Below, in pieces: positions 6,947 to 14,372 of a stretch of DNA of 18,757 nt (position 1 is the first letter of the stretch; the number at the start of each line of letters is the position of its first letter). The translations under genes were made by a program, and so were the position numbers. Below the pieces are notes generated by a model. The model searched no databases. It saw nothing but the letters and a program-made list of their open reading frames with translations, and was not told the DNA's origin. The DNA is from an uncultured Treponema sp. (GTDB taxonomy: Bacteria; Spirochaetota; Spirochaetia; Treponematales; Treponemataceae), in NCBI GenBank assembly GCA_934699065.1, contig CAKUWD010000036.1, forward strand, positions 1 through 18,757, in the 5' to 3' direction.

Positions 6947-8356
6947 ATGAAAAAACTTTTTTCTGCAATTATTTTATCTTTAGGAGTTCTGTTTATGGCG
7001 GGCGCAGCAAACTATAATTCTCCATCTGATGATTTTGTTTTGATAAAAGGCGGCTCCTTTACAATGGGAAGTCCCGAAAGTGAAGACTGGCGCAGCAATG
7101 ACGAAACTCAACATCGCGTTACACTTGCTTCTTTTTACATGGCAAAGTTTGAAGTTACTCAAAAAGAGTGGCGCGAAATTACAGGTAAAAATCCTTCAAA
7201 CTTTACAGGAGATAAGCTGCCTGTAGAAAGCATCACCTGGCTGGAAGCAATTGAGTTTTGCAATGCCTTGAGCAAACGCGACGGACGCACTCCAGTTTAC
7301 ACAATTGCAGATGGAGGTAACACAGTTACCTGGAATAGAAGTGCCGACGGCTACCGTCTCCCAACCGAAGCCGAATGGGAATGTGCAGCCAGAGCTGGAA
7401 GCACTACTCCTTTTTATTCACGCAAGGTTCCAGGTGCCGAGGATGTAAACTTTTACGGCCACTACCCATACCAGATTGAGCAGAATTATTTTAATGACGA
7501 GGTTCTGGAAACCCGCCCCGGCGTTTACCGCGGAAAAACTCTGGAGGTTGGAAGCTTTAAAGCTAATCCAAACGGACTTTACGACATTTACGGAAATGTT
7601 GGCGAATGGTGCTTTGATTATTATGGCGACTATAATAAGAGTGCGCAGTCAAACCCGGCCGGTGCAAGCGAAGGAACACGACGTGTTTACCGGGGCGGTG
7701 GCTGGAATGATTTTGGAAAAAATCTTCGTTCTGCTTATCGTGCTGCCATGCCGCAAAACAACAACGCTTACAATGTAGGACTTCGTCTTGTCTGCAACGC
7801 AGATGACAGTGTAAAAGGAAGTATCACAACCCGTGAAGCAGCAGCGTCCGGCACAAAAAAATCCGCTGGCAAAACTAAAGCACTTATCATCTTTTATTCC
7901 TGGAGCGGTAACACCCGCGAAGTTGCCCGTGAAATTGCCCGCCAGACCGGCTTTGACAGCATTGAGATTGAACTTGTAAAACCCTATTCCACAGATTACA
8001 ACACCGTTTTGGATCAGGCACAGAGCGACCAGCATAAACAGGCCCGCCCTGCACTTAAAACAAAAATTGACAGAAAAAAATGGGCAGAATATGATACAAT
8101 ATTATTAGGTTATCCTAACTGGTGGGCAAGTATTCCAATGCCGATTGCAACCCTTCTAGAAAGCTACGATTTTTCGGGAAAAACAATTATGCCATTCTGC
8201 TCTCATGGAGGCGGAAGATTCGGCCAGAGCCTTACAGCAATTTCAAAGCTTGCTCCAAAGGCAACGCTGGCCGCAGGTCTTTCAATCCACTATTCGGGCG
8301 GTTCATCTCTTTCGAAAGATGTAGAAAAATGGCTTAAAAAATGCGGAGTAAAATAG
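6947..8356 (+). CDS. Exported fusion: formylglycine-enzyme-like (SUMF1) domain plus C-terminal flavodoxin
   Basis: The 469-residue protein has three parts: a signal peptide (1-20, ending FMAGA), an FGE-sulfatase/SUMF1-like domain (about 29-283) and, after a Lys/Ala/Ser-rich linker (284-309), a flavodoxin domain (310-468). The first domain shows FVLIKGGSFTMGS, YRLPTEAEWECAARAG, DIYGNVGEWCFDYY and VYRGGGWNDFGKNLRSAYR. The Cys pair that marks catalytic formylglycine enzymes after the Gly-Gly-Ser-Trp motif is missing, so oxidation of sulfatase Cys is unlikely; binding or another activity is more plausible. The flavodoxin part has the phosphate loop SWSGNT (318-323) and GYPNWWASIP, like its upstream neighbour. 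An AAGGAG site overlaps the preceding stop. The fusion is unusual. Confidence 0.9.
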   Translation: MKKLFSAIILSLGVLFMAGAANYNSPSDDFVLIKGGSFTMGSPESEDWRSNDETQHRVTLASFYMAKFEVTQKEWREITGKNPSNFTGDKLPVESITWLEAIEFCNALSKRDGRTPVYTIADGGNTVTWNRSADGYRLPTEAEWECAARAGSTTPFYSRKVPGAEDVNFYGHYPYQIEQNYFNDEVLETRPGVYRGKTLEVGSFKANPNGLYDIYGNVGEWCFDYYGDYNKSAQSNPAGASEGTRRVYRGGGWNDFGKNLRSAYRAAMPQNNNAYNVGLRLVCNADDSVKGSITTREAAASGTKKSAGKTKALIIFYSWSGNTREVAREIARQTGFDSIEIELVKPYSTDYNTVLDQAQSDQHKQARPALKTKIDRKKWAEYDTILLGYPNWWASIPMPIATLLESYDFSGKTIMPFCSHGGGRFGQSLTAISKLAPKATLAAGLSIHYSGGSSLSKDVEKWLKKCGVK

Positions 8357-8377
8357 GAATTAAATAGGAGCAAACTT

Positions 8378-9154
8378 ATGACAAAAACCCAGCGCTTAAG
8401 AATGACTATTGATATAACCATGACCATCCTCTCCATCATACTCATGGGAGGAAACTACCTTTTTCCGGCAGACCTTGTGCATGAAATCTTGGGCGTGGGT
8501 CTTTTTGTCCTCTGGGCTATTCACATTATTTTGAATCGCCGCTGGTATGGTGCAATTTTCCGCGGTAAATATAACTCCTACCGCGTAATGCAGACTGTCA
8601 TAAACTGCTGCATTTTGATTTGCACAATCTTTTTGATGATAAGCGGAATTATTCTTTCAAATCATGTTTTTACTTTTTTGAACATTCAGGGAGGACTTGG
8701 TTTTGCCCGCATTACGCATCTGCTTGCCAGTCACTGGTATTATCTTTTTATGTCGCTGCATATCGGACTGCATGTGGGGATGATTAAAAATAAAGTTCGT
8801 CATCCAGAAGGTAACAACAGTCATCCTGAACACAACAACTGTCATCCTGAACTTGTTTCAGGATCTCATGCAGAAGAGATGCCGAAACAAGTTCGGCATG
8901 ACAACCTTGCACAAATTCGGCATGACAAACTTCGCAAAATCCTTCCGCGCATCCTTCTTGCCCTGGTCTGCGCTTACGGCATTTACGCCTTCATTGCCCG
9001 CGGAGTCTGGAAATATCTTATCCTTCGTCAGCAGTTTTTCTTCTTTGATCTGGAACGCGGGTACGTCCTCTTTGCTTTGGACTACATTTCTATTATCATA
9101 TTATTTGCTACAATTTCACATTTAATAGCATCAAGATTAAAAAAGAATCGATAG
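8378..9154 (+). CDS. DUF4405-type polytopic membrane protein, possible heme-binding redox partner
   Basis: The 258-residue protein has about six membrane segments (near 12-30, 34-52, 72-95, 115-136, 188-208 and 228-250). Histidines at the membrane faces, such as H35, H49, H114, H119, H128 and H132 (HEILGVGLFVLWAIHIILNR, SHWYYLFMSLHIGLH), resemble the paired heme ligands of cytochrome b561-like folds and fit the DUF4405 family, often found beside flavodoxins. I infer that it passes electrons across the membrane to or from the exported flavodoxins. An AGGAG site precedes the ATG. Residues 141-186 between helices 4 and 5 are not native: they are encoded by an inserted palindromic repeat, read in frame without a stop. 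Confidence 0.78.
   Translation: MTKTQRLRMTIDITMTILSIILMGGNYLFPADLVHEILGVGLFVLWAIHIILNRRWYGAIFRGKYNSYRVMQTVINCCILICTIFLMISGIILSNHVFTFLNIQGGLGFARITHLLASHWYYLFMSLHIGLHVGMIKNKVRHPEGNNSHPEHNNCHPELVSGSHAEEMPKQVRHDNLAQIRHDKLRKILPRILLALVCAYGIYAFIARGVWKYLILRQQFFFFDLERGYVLFALDYISIIILFATISHLIASRLKKNR
8799..8926. repeat. Palindromic dispersed repeat inserted in frame in the membrane-protein gene
   Basis: Three units beginning GTCATCC start at 8799, 8820 and 8841, exactly 21 bp apart. The third opens a long inverted repeat: the arm at 8841-8859 pairs with 8884-8902 at 17 of 19 positions, with further pairing inside. A second right-arm unit (TTCGGCATGAC) recurs at 8916-8926, 24 bp after the first. The encoded peptide (HPELVSGSHAEEMPKQVRHD) is the familiar translation of a palindromic repeat found in many unrelated bacterial genomes. 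It sits in a loop between transmembrane helices and keeps the frame open. Confidence 0.82.
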
Positions 9155-9168
9155 ATCAGGAGGACCAA

Positions 9169-9513
9169 ATGGCAATTACAGTAAATCTTCGTTACACAGG
9201 AAAAAAGGATGCAGCACTGGCTTTTGCCCGCGAAATGATTTCCAGCGGAACTGTTGAAAAAATCCGCGCAGAAAAAGGAAACCTCCGCTATGAATACTAC
9301 CTGCCTTTTGACGAAGCGGCCGACAACGAAAATGACACCATCCTCTTAATCGACTCCTGGGAAAATCAGCAAGCAATTGATTTGCATCACGCCACACCAA
9401 TGATGAAAACAATAGCAGAGCTCCGCGAAAAATACGACCTGCACATGACCATCGAACGCTTTGTTTCTGATGATAAAATTCCTGAGCAGGATAAAAATTT
9501 TATAAGAAACTGA
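9169..9513 (+). CDS. ABM-domain protein, putative quinol monooxygenase
   Basis: The 114-residue protein fits the antibiotic biosynthesis monooxygenase (ABM) family, dimeric alpha+beta barrels that include the quinol monooxygenase YgiN. Visible marks are MAITVNLRYTGKKDAALAFAREM, KGNLRYEYYLP, ILLIDSWENQQAIDLHHATPMM and the C-terminal strand YDLHMTIERFV. The YEYYLP strand and WENQQAIDLHH helix match the positions conserved in the family. A strong AGGAGG site lies just upstream of the ATG, and the gap to the membrane-protein gene is 14 nt, so it is the last gene of the operon. A quinol or aromatic substrate would suit a redox operon but is inferred. No signal peptide: it is cytoplasmic. Confidence 0.85.
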   Translation: MAITVNLRYTGKKDAALAFAREMISSGTVEKIRAEKGNLRYEYYLPFDEAADNENDTILLIDSWENQQAIDLHHATPMMKTIAELREKYDLHMTIERFVSDDKIPEQDKNFIRN

Positions 9514-9612
9514 TGCTGTTATTGAATTTATAAGGTTGGCTTGAGATGAATCATCTTTCATAACAAAAGGAAATATTTGTATAGATTTATTCTTTTTTTC
9601 AAACTGTTTTAA

Positions 9613-9627
9613 TATTATCATTATATC
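9613..9627 (+). promoter_or_regulatory. Possible -10 box of the glycosidase-like gene
   Basis: TATTAT (9613-9618) lies 9 nt before the ATG at 9628, in an AT-rich stretch with no ribosome site. The -35 region is not clear. This would again give a message with almost no leader. Confidence 0.25.
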
Positions 9628-11619
9628 ATGGTTGATTTTTTTAAATTATCTGCCGTTTCAAAAAAACGACATCTCGAATTAGTTGAAGAAAAATCTGATA
9701 TTTATGATTCCCCTGAAGTCTACGGTCTGAACTATCAGGAAAAGATTCTCGGAGGAAACGGCTCATCAGATTCTCCTTATAAAATTGAAGTAAGCATTCA
9801 AAATACCAGTGGAAAAGTTTTCGAAGGAATTATGCGCCTTGAAATTGAGGCAGACGGTAAAGCTGATTTTTATCTTCCGGGCTTTATGTATGGTTCAAAC
9901 AGAGGAGACAAGCCCTGGAAAGTAGACTGTAAATTTCCCCGGCTTAATTCTGCTTTCACAAATCCTTCAGATTCTGATTGTCCGCTTTCTTCATTTTATA
10001 TGGTAAGGGGAGACAGACTTTCTCACCCATGTGCCTTGATGTACATAAATGGAAACTATCCAAAGATCCGTGGCTTTCACACTTCTCCGTATTATTGCGA
10101 AAAAGATTTTATACAGTATGGCGGCTTTACATGTAATTCCAAAAGGCAATCTATCGGCTATACCTTCGGTTATGAAAATGCACCCTGGCTTTTTATTCAG
10201 TCACATACAATTTTTCCAAGACAAACTTCAAAAAACTATTTTACTTTGCAGGCAAATCAAAAAATTACACAAAACTTTTATGTTTATGATTTTGATGCAA
10301 CTTCGGTAACAGATATTCACAAGGTTATCAGAAATGTTTATGAGGCATATCACGAAGCTCCCCGCCAATCGGCACCTCTGGAAGAAGCAATAAAAGATTT
10401 ATCACTGGCGGTCTGCGATTATGCTTGGCTTCCCTCTCAAAAATGTTATTCAGGTTTTGTAAGAGAAGCCGGATTTGATCAGAAGGGCAAGGAAAGTTTT
10501 TCTTATAATGTAATTCCTTCGATTTCCTGGACCAATGGAATTGTAGTTGCCTATCCTCAGCTTGTTGCCTCTGCTCGTCTAAATAATCAGAAAATGAAGG
10601 AACAGGCTCTTGAATGTATTCAAAATATTGTTGATAACTCCCTGAACAAAGCTTCGTCGCTTCCGTATGAAACTTTCGACGGACAAAACTGGACCTGTCA
10701 CGGCTGGTGGTATGGCGGAATGCACAGCGGTGGACATTCGGCTTATCTCGACGGTCAGTTTATTTATTATCTTTTGAAGGCTTACCAATTTGAAAAAGAA
10801 AATGGAAAAATTCATGATGACTGGCTTACTTTTTCTAAGACTGTAGTTTATGCTCTTGAACGCGAGATTAACCGTGTCGGTGAATATCCTTTTGTTTACT
10901 CCGAGACTGATGGAACTGGTATTGAATATGATTCTCTTGGAAGCTCATGGGCACTGGCCGCAAGCATTCTCTTTGCCTTGATTACAAATGAAACAAAGAA
11001 TCTTCCTCTCTTTGAAAAATCTCTAACCCATTATTGCGAGACTTTTATTGCAAAACTTGAATGCTATGGAAGCCCACTTGATACAGACAAGGCTCCGGAT
11101 AACGAAGGTGTACTTGCTTTTATAAGGGCAGCAAAGCTTTTACATCAGCTTACAAAAAATCAACTTTATCTTGATTATATGGAAACTGCATTGTACCAGG
11201 AGTTCTCTTACAAGTTCTGCTATAATGGGCGTATCGAAGTTCCGCCTCTGAGCAAACTCAAGTGGAGTTCCTGTGGTGGTAGCATTACTTCAGTCTGTAA
11301 CCCTCATATTCATCCTATGTCTTCATCAATTATTAGTGAGATGGCTTACTTTATTGAGCATGCAAAAAAGGATTCCCGCACAATTGAATATATCAAGAAT
11401 CGTATGCAAGATACAATTTTATGGGGCTGTCAGACATATAATCATTTTGATGGAGAATTTGATTACGGCAAAAAAGGCTGGATGTCGGAACGCTTTTGTT
11501 ACAGTCAGGGCCTCGTTGTCGAAAAATATAAAGACGGAAATCCTTCTTCAACCTGGTTTGCTTTAATGCCATGGGCAAGCAGCAGCGTGCTGGAAGGGTT
11601 ACTGTATAAGCAGCTTTAG
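9628..11619 (+). CDS. Large hypothetical protein, probable (alpha/alpha)6-barrel glycosidase-like enzyme
   Basis: I do not recognise this 663-residue protein with certainty. It has no signal peptide. Residues 1 to about 240 look beta-rich (an N-terminal beta-sandwich). From about 250 to the end the sequence alternates helices with Gly- and Trp-rich loops, as in six-hairpin glycosidases: GWWYGGMHSGGHSAYLDG (359-376), YDSLGSSWALAASILFAL (434-451) and DTDKAPDNEGVLAFIRAAK (485-503). Near 547-566 a cluster SSCGGSITSVCNPHIHP holds two Cys and two His close together, possibly a metal site. It stands alone, 114 nt after the redox operon and convergent with the broken MFS gene. A cytoplasmic oligosaccharide hydrolase is the best guess; the family is unassigned. 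Confidence 0.6.
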   Translation: MVDFFKLSAVSKKRHLELVEEKSDIYDSPEVYGLNYQEKILGGNGSSDSPYKIEVSIQNTSGKVFEGIMRLEIEADGKADFYLPGFMYGSNRGDKPWKVDCKFPRLNSAFTNPSDSDCPLSSFYMVRGDRLSHPCALMYINGNYPKIRGFHTSPYYCEKDFIQYGGFTCNSKRQSIGYTFGYENAPWLFIQSHTIFPRQTSKNYFTLQANQKITQNFYVYDFDATSVTDIHKVIRNVYEAYHEAPRQSAPLEEAIKDLSLAVCDYAWLPSQKCYSGFVREAGFDQKGKESFSYNVIPSISWTNGIVVAYPQLVASARLNNQKMKEQALECIQNIVDNSLNKASSLPYETFDGQNWTCHGWWYGGMHSGGHSAYLDGQFIYYLLKAYQFEKENGKIHDDWLTFSKTVVYALEREINRVGEYPFVYSETDGTGIEYDSLGSSWALAASILFALITNETKNLPLFEKSLTHYCETFIAKLECYGSPLDTDKAPDNEGVLAFIRAAKLLHQLTKNQLYLDYMETALYQEFSYKFCYNGRIEVPPLSKLKWSSCGGSITSVCNPHIHPMSSSIISEMAYFIEHAKKDSRTIEYIKNRMQDTILWGCQTYNHFDGEFDYGKKGWMSERFCYSQGLVVEKYKDGNPSSTWFALMPWASSSVLEGLLYKQL

Positions 11620-11665
11620 TATAATAACATAAAGCAAATCTAACTCGACTTTTTTTGCTAAAAAA

Positions 11666-12348
11666 TCACTCTACTTTTTCGCGCGGAATCAACAGAATCA
11701 TTACAATTAAAACCACAGGGAAAATAGTTCCTGCAAGGAGGCCTGCTTGTAGGTTGTCGCCAAAGATTTGAGAAATGTTGCCGACAAGGGCGGGACCAGC
11801 AGCGCCACCTAAATCTCCAGACATGGCCAGCATGGCAAAAAGTGCGGTTCCACCTTTGGGGATTCTTGGGGAGCATATGCTTATTGTTCCCGGCCACATA
11901 ATTCCAACAGAAAATCCGCAGAGAATACAGCCCAAAAGTCCGAGCCATGGAAGTGAAGAAAGAGAAGCCAGAAGATAGCTTGCAAGGCATAAAAGTCCCG
12001 AAAAAATCATAAAACGTGTAAGACTTATTTTTGGACCAAACTTGCCAAAAAAGGCACGGCTTATTCCCATTGTAACGGCAAACATACAAGGGCCTGCAAG
12101 GTCTCCAATATTTTTGGACATTTTCTATAACCGATTTTATCCACAACTCTGACACAAATAATGTCGACAATCAGCTGAGTTATAAAAAACACCGCCGGAA
12201 TAAGAGCGATTTTGCCCAGCGGCACCCCATAATCTTTATTGAAGGTCAAAAACAAAAGAGGCGCAAAATTGGCGGCAATCGCCTGAGTTATAAAGCCCAT
12301 GTAGCAGGCAATCAGCGTCTTATTATATTTCTTTGTGCTTGGTTCTAT
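11666..12348 (-). pseudogene. MFS transporter with a large internal deletion, frameshift and no start codon
   Basis: Two reading frames on the reverse strand encode the two ends of one major facilitator superfamily transporter. The N-terminal piece (12348 to about 12124) runs through LIACYMGFITQAIAANFAPLLFL to VVDKIGYRK, the loop after the second helix. The C-terminal piece (about 12121 to 11666) starts at SKNIGDLAGP and contains the last four or five helices (GFSVGIMWPGT, GDLGGAAGPALVG). Intact relatives are about 400 residues; only about 212 remain, so roughly 180-190 residues in the middle are gone and the frames do not match. The expected start, 6 nt after CAGGAG, is ATA (12346-12348) instead of ATG. 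The gene is dead. Confidence 0.85.
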
Positions 12349-12448
12349 GAAAATCTCCTGTTAAATGCCCGGGATAATTTTATCATAAGAAATATTATTT
12401 TCAATATGAACATAAGAACTGAAACATTTTTTATATTTATTAATCCTA

Positions 12449-12474
12449 TGGTATAATATAAATATATGGAGGAG
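12449..12474 (+). promoter_or_regulatory. Extended -10 promoter and strong ribosome site of the NifX-like gene
   Basis: A perfect extended -10 (TGG then TATAAT, 12449-12457) is followed by GGAGGAG (12468-12474), which lies 7 nt before the ATG at 12482. The -35 region is AT-rich without a clear match, which an extended -10 tolerates. Confidence 0.6.
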
Positions 12475-12481
12475 CACTAAA

Positions 12482-12841
12482 ATGAAAGTAGCAGTAACTT
12501 ACGAAAAAGAAACAGGAAATGTCTTTCAGCATTTTGGAAAAACTCAGTATTTTAAAATTTATCAGATTGAAGACGGAAAAATCATTTCTTCGCAAGTGGT
12601 AGACAACGGCGGAAACGGTCACCACGATATTCCTCCATACCTGAAAAGTCTTGGAGTAGAAACTCTGATTCTTGGAAACCGCGGCCAGGGTGCCATAGAA
12701 GCAATTGCTGCAAGCGGATTAAAAGAAATGCCAGGAATCACCGGAAGTGCCGACGATGCCGCAGAGCTTTTTGCAAAGGGCCAGCTCAAGCCTAATTTTG
12801 AAGCTAAGTGTGATCATCACGGGGAACATCATCACGAGTAG
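12482..12841 (+). CDS. NifX/NifB C-terminal-like protein (dinitrogenase iron-molybdenum cofactor family)
   Basis: The 119-residue protein has the ribonuclease-H-like fold of the Nitro_FeMo-Co domain (about 1-100): MKVAVTYEKETGNVFQHFGKTQYFKIY at the start, then GNGHHDIPPYLKSLGVETLILGNRGQGAIEAI and a final helix. Stand-alone members occur in many anaerobes without nitrogenase and may carry metal clusters or metals. A His-rich tail (CDHHGEHHHE, 110-119) supports metal binding. It has its own promoter and very strong ribosome site. The gene is flanked by transporter debris: the dead MFS gene upstream and an EamA scrap beginning at the base after its stop codon. Cellular role unknown. Confidence 0.88.
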   Translation: MKVAVTYEKETGNVFQHFGKTQYFKIYQIEDGKIISSQVVDNGGNGHHDIPPYLKSLGVETLILGNRGQGAIEAIAASGLKEMPGITGSADDAAELFAKGQLKPNFEAKCDHHGEHHHE

Positions 12842-13054
12842 ATTGGTTTTGCTTTTCAGCCTCTTGGTCAAAAATATTTACCAGCCGAAAATGCCGCAGT
12901 TCTTACAGTTATTAATCCTCTGACTGCAAGCATTATGGGAATCATTTTTGTGCATGAACTTTTAAGCCCTCTTAAAATTGCAGACTACATCATTATTTTG
13001 TCTACGCTTTATATTTACAACAGCAGGCTTGGTGAAAAAAAATGTAACTTTTAG
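12842..13054 (+). pseudogene. C-terminal remnant of an EamA/DMT-family transporter
   Basis: From the base right after the NifX-like stop codon, an open frame of 70 residues without a start codon encodes the last two or so helices of an EamA-type drug/metabolite transporter. Key parts are GQKYLPAENAAVLTVINPLTA, IMGIIFVHELLSPLKIADYI and IILSTLYIYNSRLG, ending TAG at 13052-13054. The pattern of helix, then HE-L at the helix end, then helix with a final short charged tail is characteristic of the C-terminal EamA repeat, which normally belongs to a protein of about 300 residues. No upstream part is present, so this is a relic. Its end overlaps the end of the opposing ATPase gene by 4 bp. Confidence 0.75.
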
Positions 13055-14268
13055 ATGTATTCAATTGGCAGGGCAACTACATCATCTCTTAAATATAAAG
13101 ATTTATCACACTGACATATAATACATCCCTGTCCTACGGAAAGGCCAGCAATTTTCGATAGGACTGTAAAATGCTTTGCCATTTCGATTTCTGGTCGAGC
13201 CGATTTCTTTATCTCAATAGGGTAAAGAATATTATCTTTTTCAATGATTAAATCTATTTCTCTTTTGTCTTTATCGCGGTAAAAATATATTTTTTCAGTT
13301 TCATGTCCGGCATTGTAATATGATTTGATTATCTCGCTGACAACGAAGTTTTCAAAAAGTCCACCTGCCATAGCTCCATTCATTGCGACTTGTGCTGAAG
13401 TCCATCCAACAAGGAAGCAAACCAAGCCTGTATCCATGAAGTATATTTTTGGAGTTTTTACGGCTCTATTTGAAACATTCTTTTCATAAGGCTGTAAAAG
13501 TCTTATTACACCGGAAGATTCCAATATGCTTGTCCATTCAGCGATAGTTTTACTTGTAACACCTACGTCGCGCGCAAGGCTTTCTGCATTAAATAATTCC
13601 CCAACACGAGCTGCTATGCATTGCATGAAATTATGGAATTTAACAAGATTTTTTGCGGTAATAATGTCAGCTACATCCCGGTCAAGATAAGTTCTGATAT
13701 ATGACCTGTAAAATGGTTCCCATTCAATTGAATCATCAGCTAATTCAGGCATACTACCTCGCCAAATATGATTCCACAAGTTATCGTATGTTATTAATGA
13801 TTTCTTTCGCCTTTCAATATAGTCTGCAGTAGGAAGGAATTCTGTATTAAAATCTATACTGAATTTTTCCCGAAGAGAAAGAGCGGCCAGATTGATAATA
13901 CAGACTCGTCCAGCAAGCGAATCAGCGGCTTTGCTCAGTAATCTGTAACTTTGTGAACCTGTAAGAATAATTTGACCTTTTTCGTTTGAATTGTCGGCAA
14001 GGAGTTTTATCTGAAGAAATAAATCAGGAGCACGTTGAACTTCATCGATTATGACAGGAAGAGGATGATTCTTAAAAAATAGAGCGGGGTCATTTTGAGC
14101 TAAGGAAAGCTCTGTAAAATCATCGAGGGTCACATATTCATACTCTGGAAGAAGTTTTTCTTTTAGGAATGTTGATTTCCCAACCTGACGAGAACCGGTA
14201 ATTAAAAGTACGCGGAATTGATTTTTCATTCTGCTCACATATGGTAATATATGACGATTGATATACAT
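13051..14268 (-). CDS. AAA+ ATPase with C-terminal DUF4143 domain
   Basis: This 405-residue protein has an N-terminal AAA_14-type ATPase domain with Walker A GSRQVGKS (25-32), Walker B LPVIIDEVQ (70-78), sensor ILTGSQ (101-106) and SLAGRV. A winged-helix-like segment follows (ARVGELFNAESLARDVGVTSKTIAEW). The DUF4143 C-terminus ends in a nuclease-like REIDLII...YPIEIKKS motif. The family is common in anaerobes and archaea, and its function is unknown. The frame is open to an ATG at 14286, but that codon lies inside the promoter repeat and has no ribosome site. The ATG at 14268 follows AGGGG by about 5 nt and begins MYINRHI, as in the family, so it is chosen. Confidence 0.9.
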   Translation of the reverse strand: MYINRHILPYVSRMKNQFRVLLITGSRQVGKSTFLKEKLLPEYEYVTLDDFTELSLAQNDPALFFKNHPLPVIIDEVQRAPDLFLQIKLLADNSNEKGQIILTGSQSYRLLSKAADSLAGRVCIINLAALSLREKFSIDFNTEFLPTADYIERRKKSLITYDNLWNHIWRGSMPELADDSIEWEPFYRSYIRTYLDRDVADIITAKNLVKFHNFMQCIAARVGELFNAESLARDVGVTSKTIAEWTSILESSGVIRLLQPYEKNVSNRAVKTPKIYFMDTGLVCFLVGWTSAQVAMNGAMAGGLFENFVVSEIIKSYYNAGHETEKIYFYRDKDKREIDLIIEKDNILYPIEIKKSARPEIEMAKHFTVLSKIAGLSVGQGCIICQCDKSLYLRDDVVALPIEYI

Positions 14269-14282
14269 ATCGTCCCCTAAAC

Positions 14283-14328
14283 ACATTCGACTAATTTGAA
14301 GTGTAACTCCAAATTAGTCGAATGTCAA
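14283..14328 (-). promoter_or_regulatory. Promoter embedded in a perfect 16-bp inverted repeat
   Basis: On the reverse strand TTGACA (complement of 14323-14328) is followed after 17 bp by TACACT (complement of 14300-14305). A perfect 16-bp inverted repeat (14283-14298 and 14310-14325, 11-nt loop) straddles it. One arm fills the spacer, the loop holds the -10 box, and the other arm covers the start point and early transcript. A dimeric regulator bound here would block transcription. The ATPase itself contains a winged-helix-like segment, so self-control is possible but unproven. Confidence 0.68.
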
Positions 14329-14372
14329 CTTTTTTCATTTGCCATGTTATTTCTATATATTCTTTATCTTTC

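Noticed and set aside
8799..8861. Evenly spaced GTCATCC units as a CRISPR-like array
   Set aside because: The spacing of 21 bp leaves no room for spacers, and the units belong to one palindromic element read as protein.
9544..9556. AGATGA-A-TCATCT palindrome after the ABM gene
   Set aside because: No T-run follows and the loop of one base is not a terminator shape; too short to be called an operator.
11633..11659. Possible terminator (AGCAAA/TTTGCT) between the glycosidase-like gene and the MFS relic
   Set aside because: The stem is only 6 bp, AT-rich, with a 15-nt loop; too weak to call.
14269..14286. Upstream ATG of the DUF4143 ATPase at 14286
   Set aside because: It lies inside the promoter repeat with no ribosome site; the ATG at 14268 has AGGGG upstream and begins at the family N-terminus.
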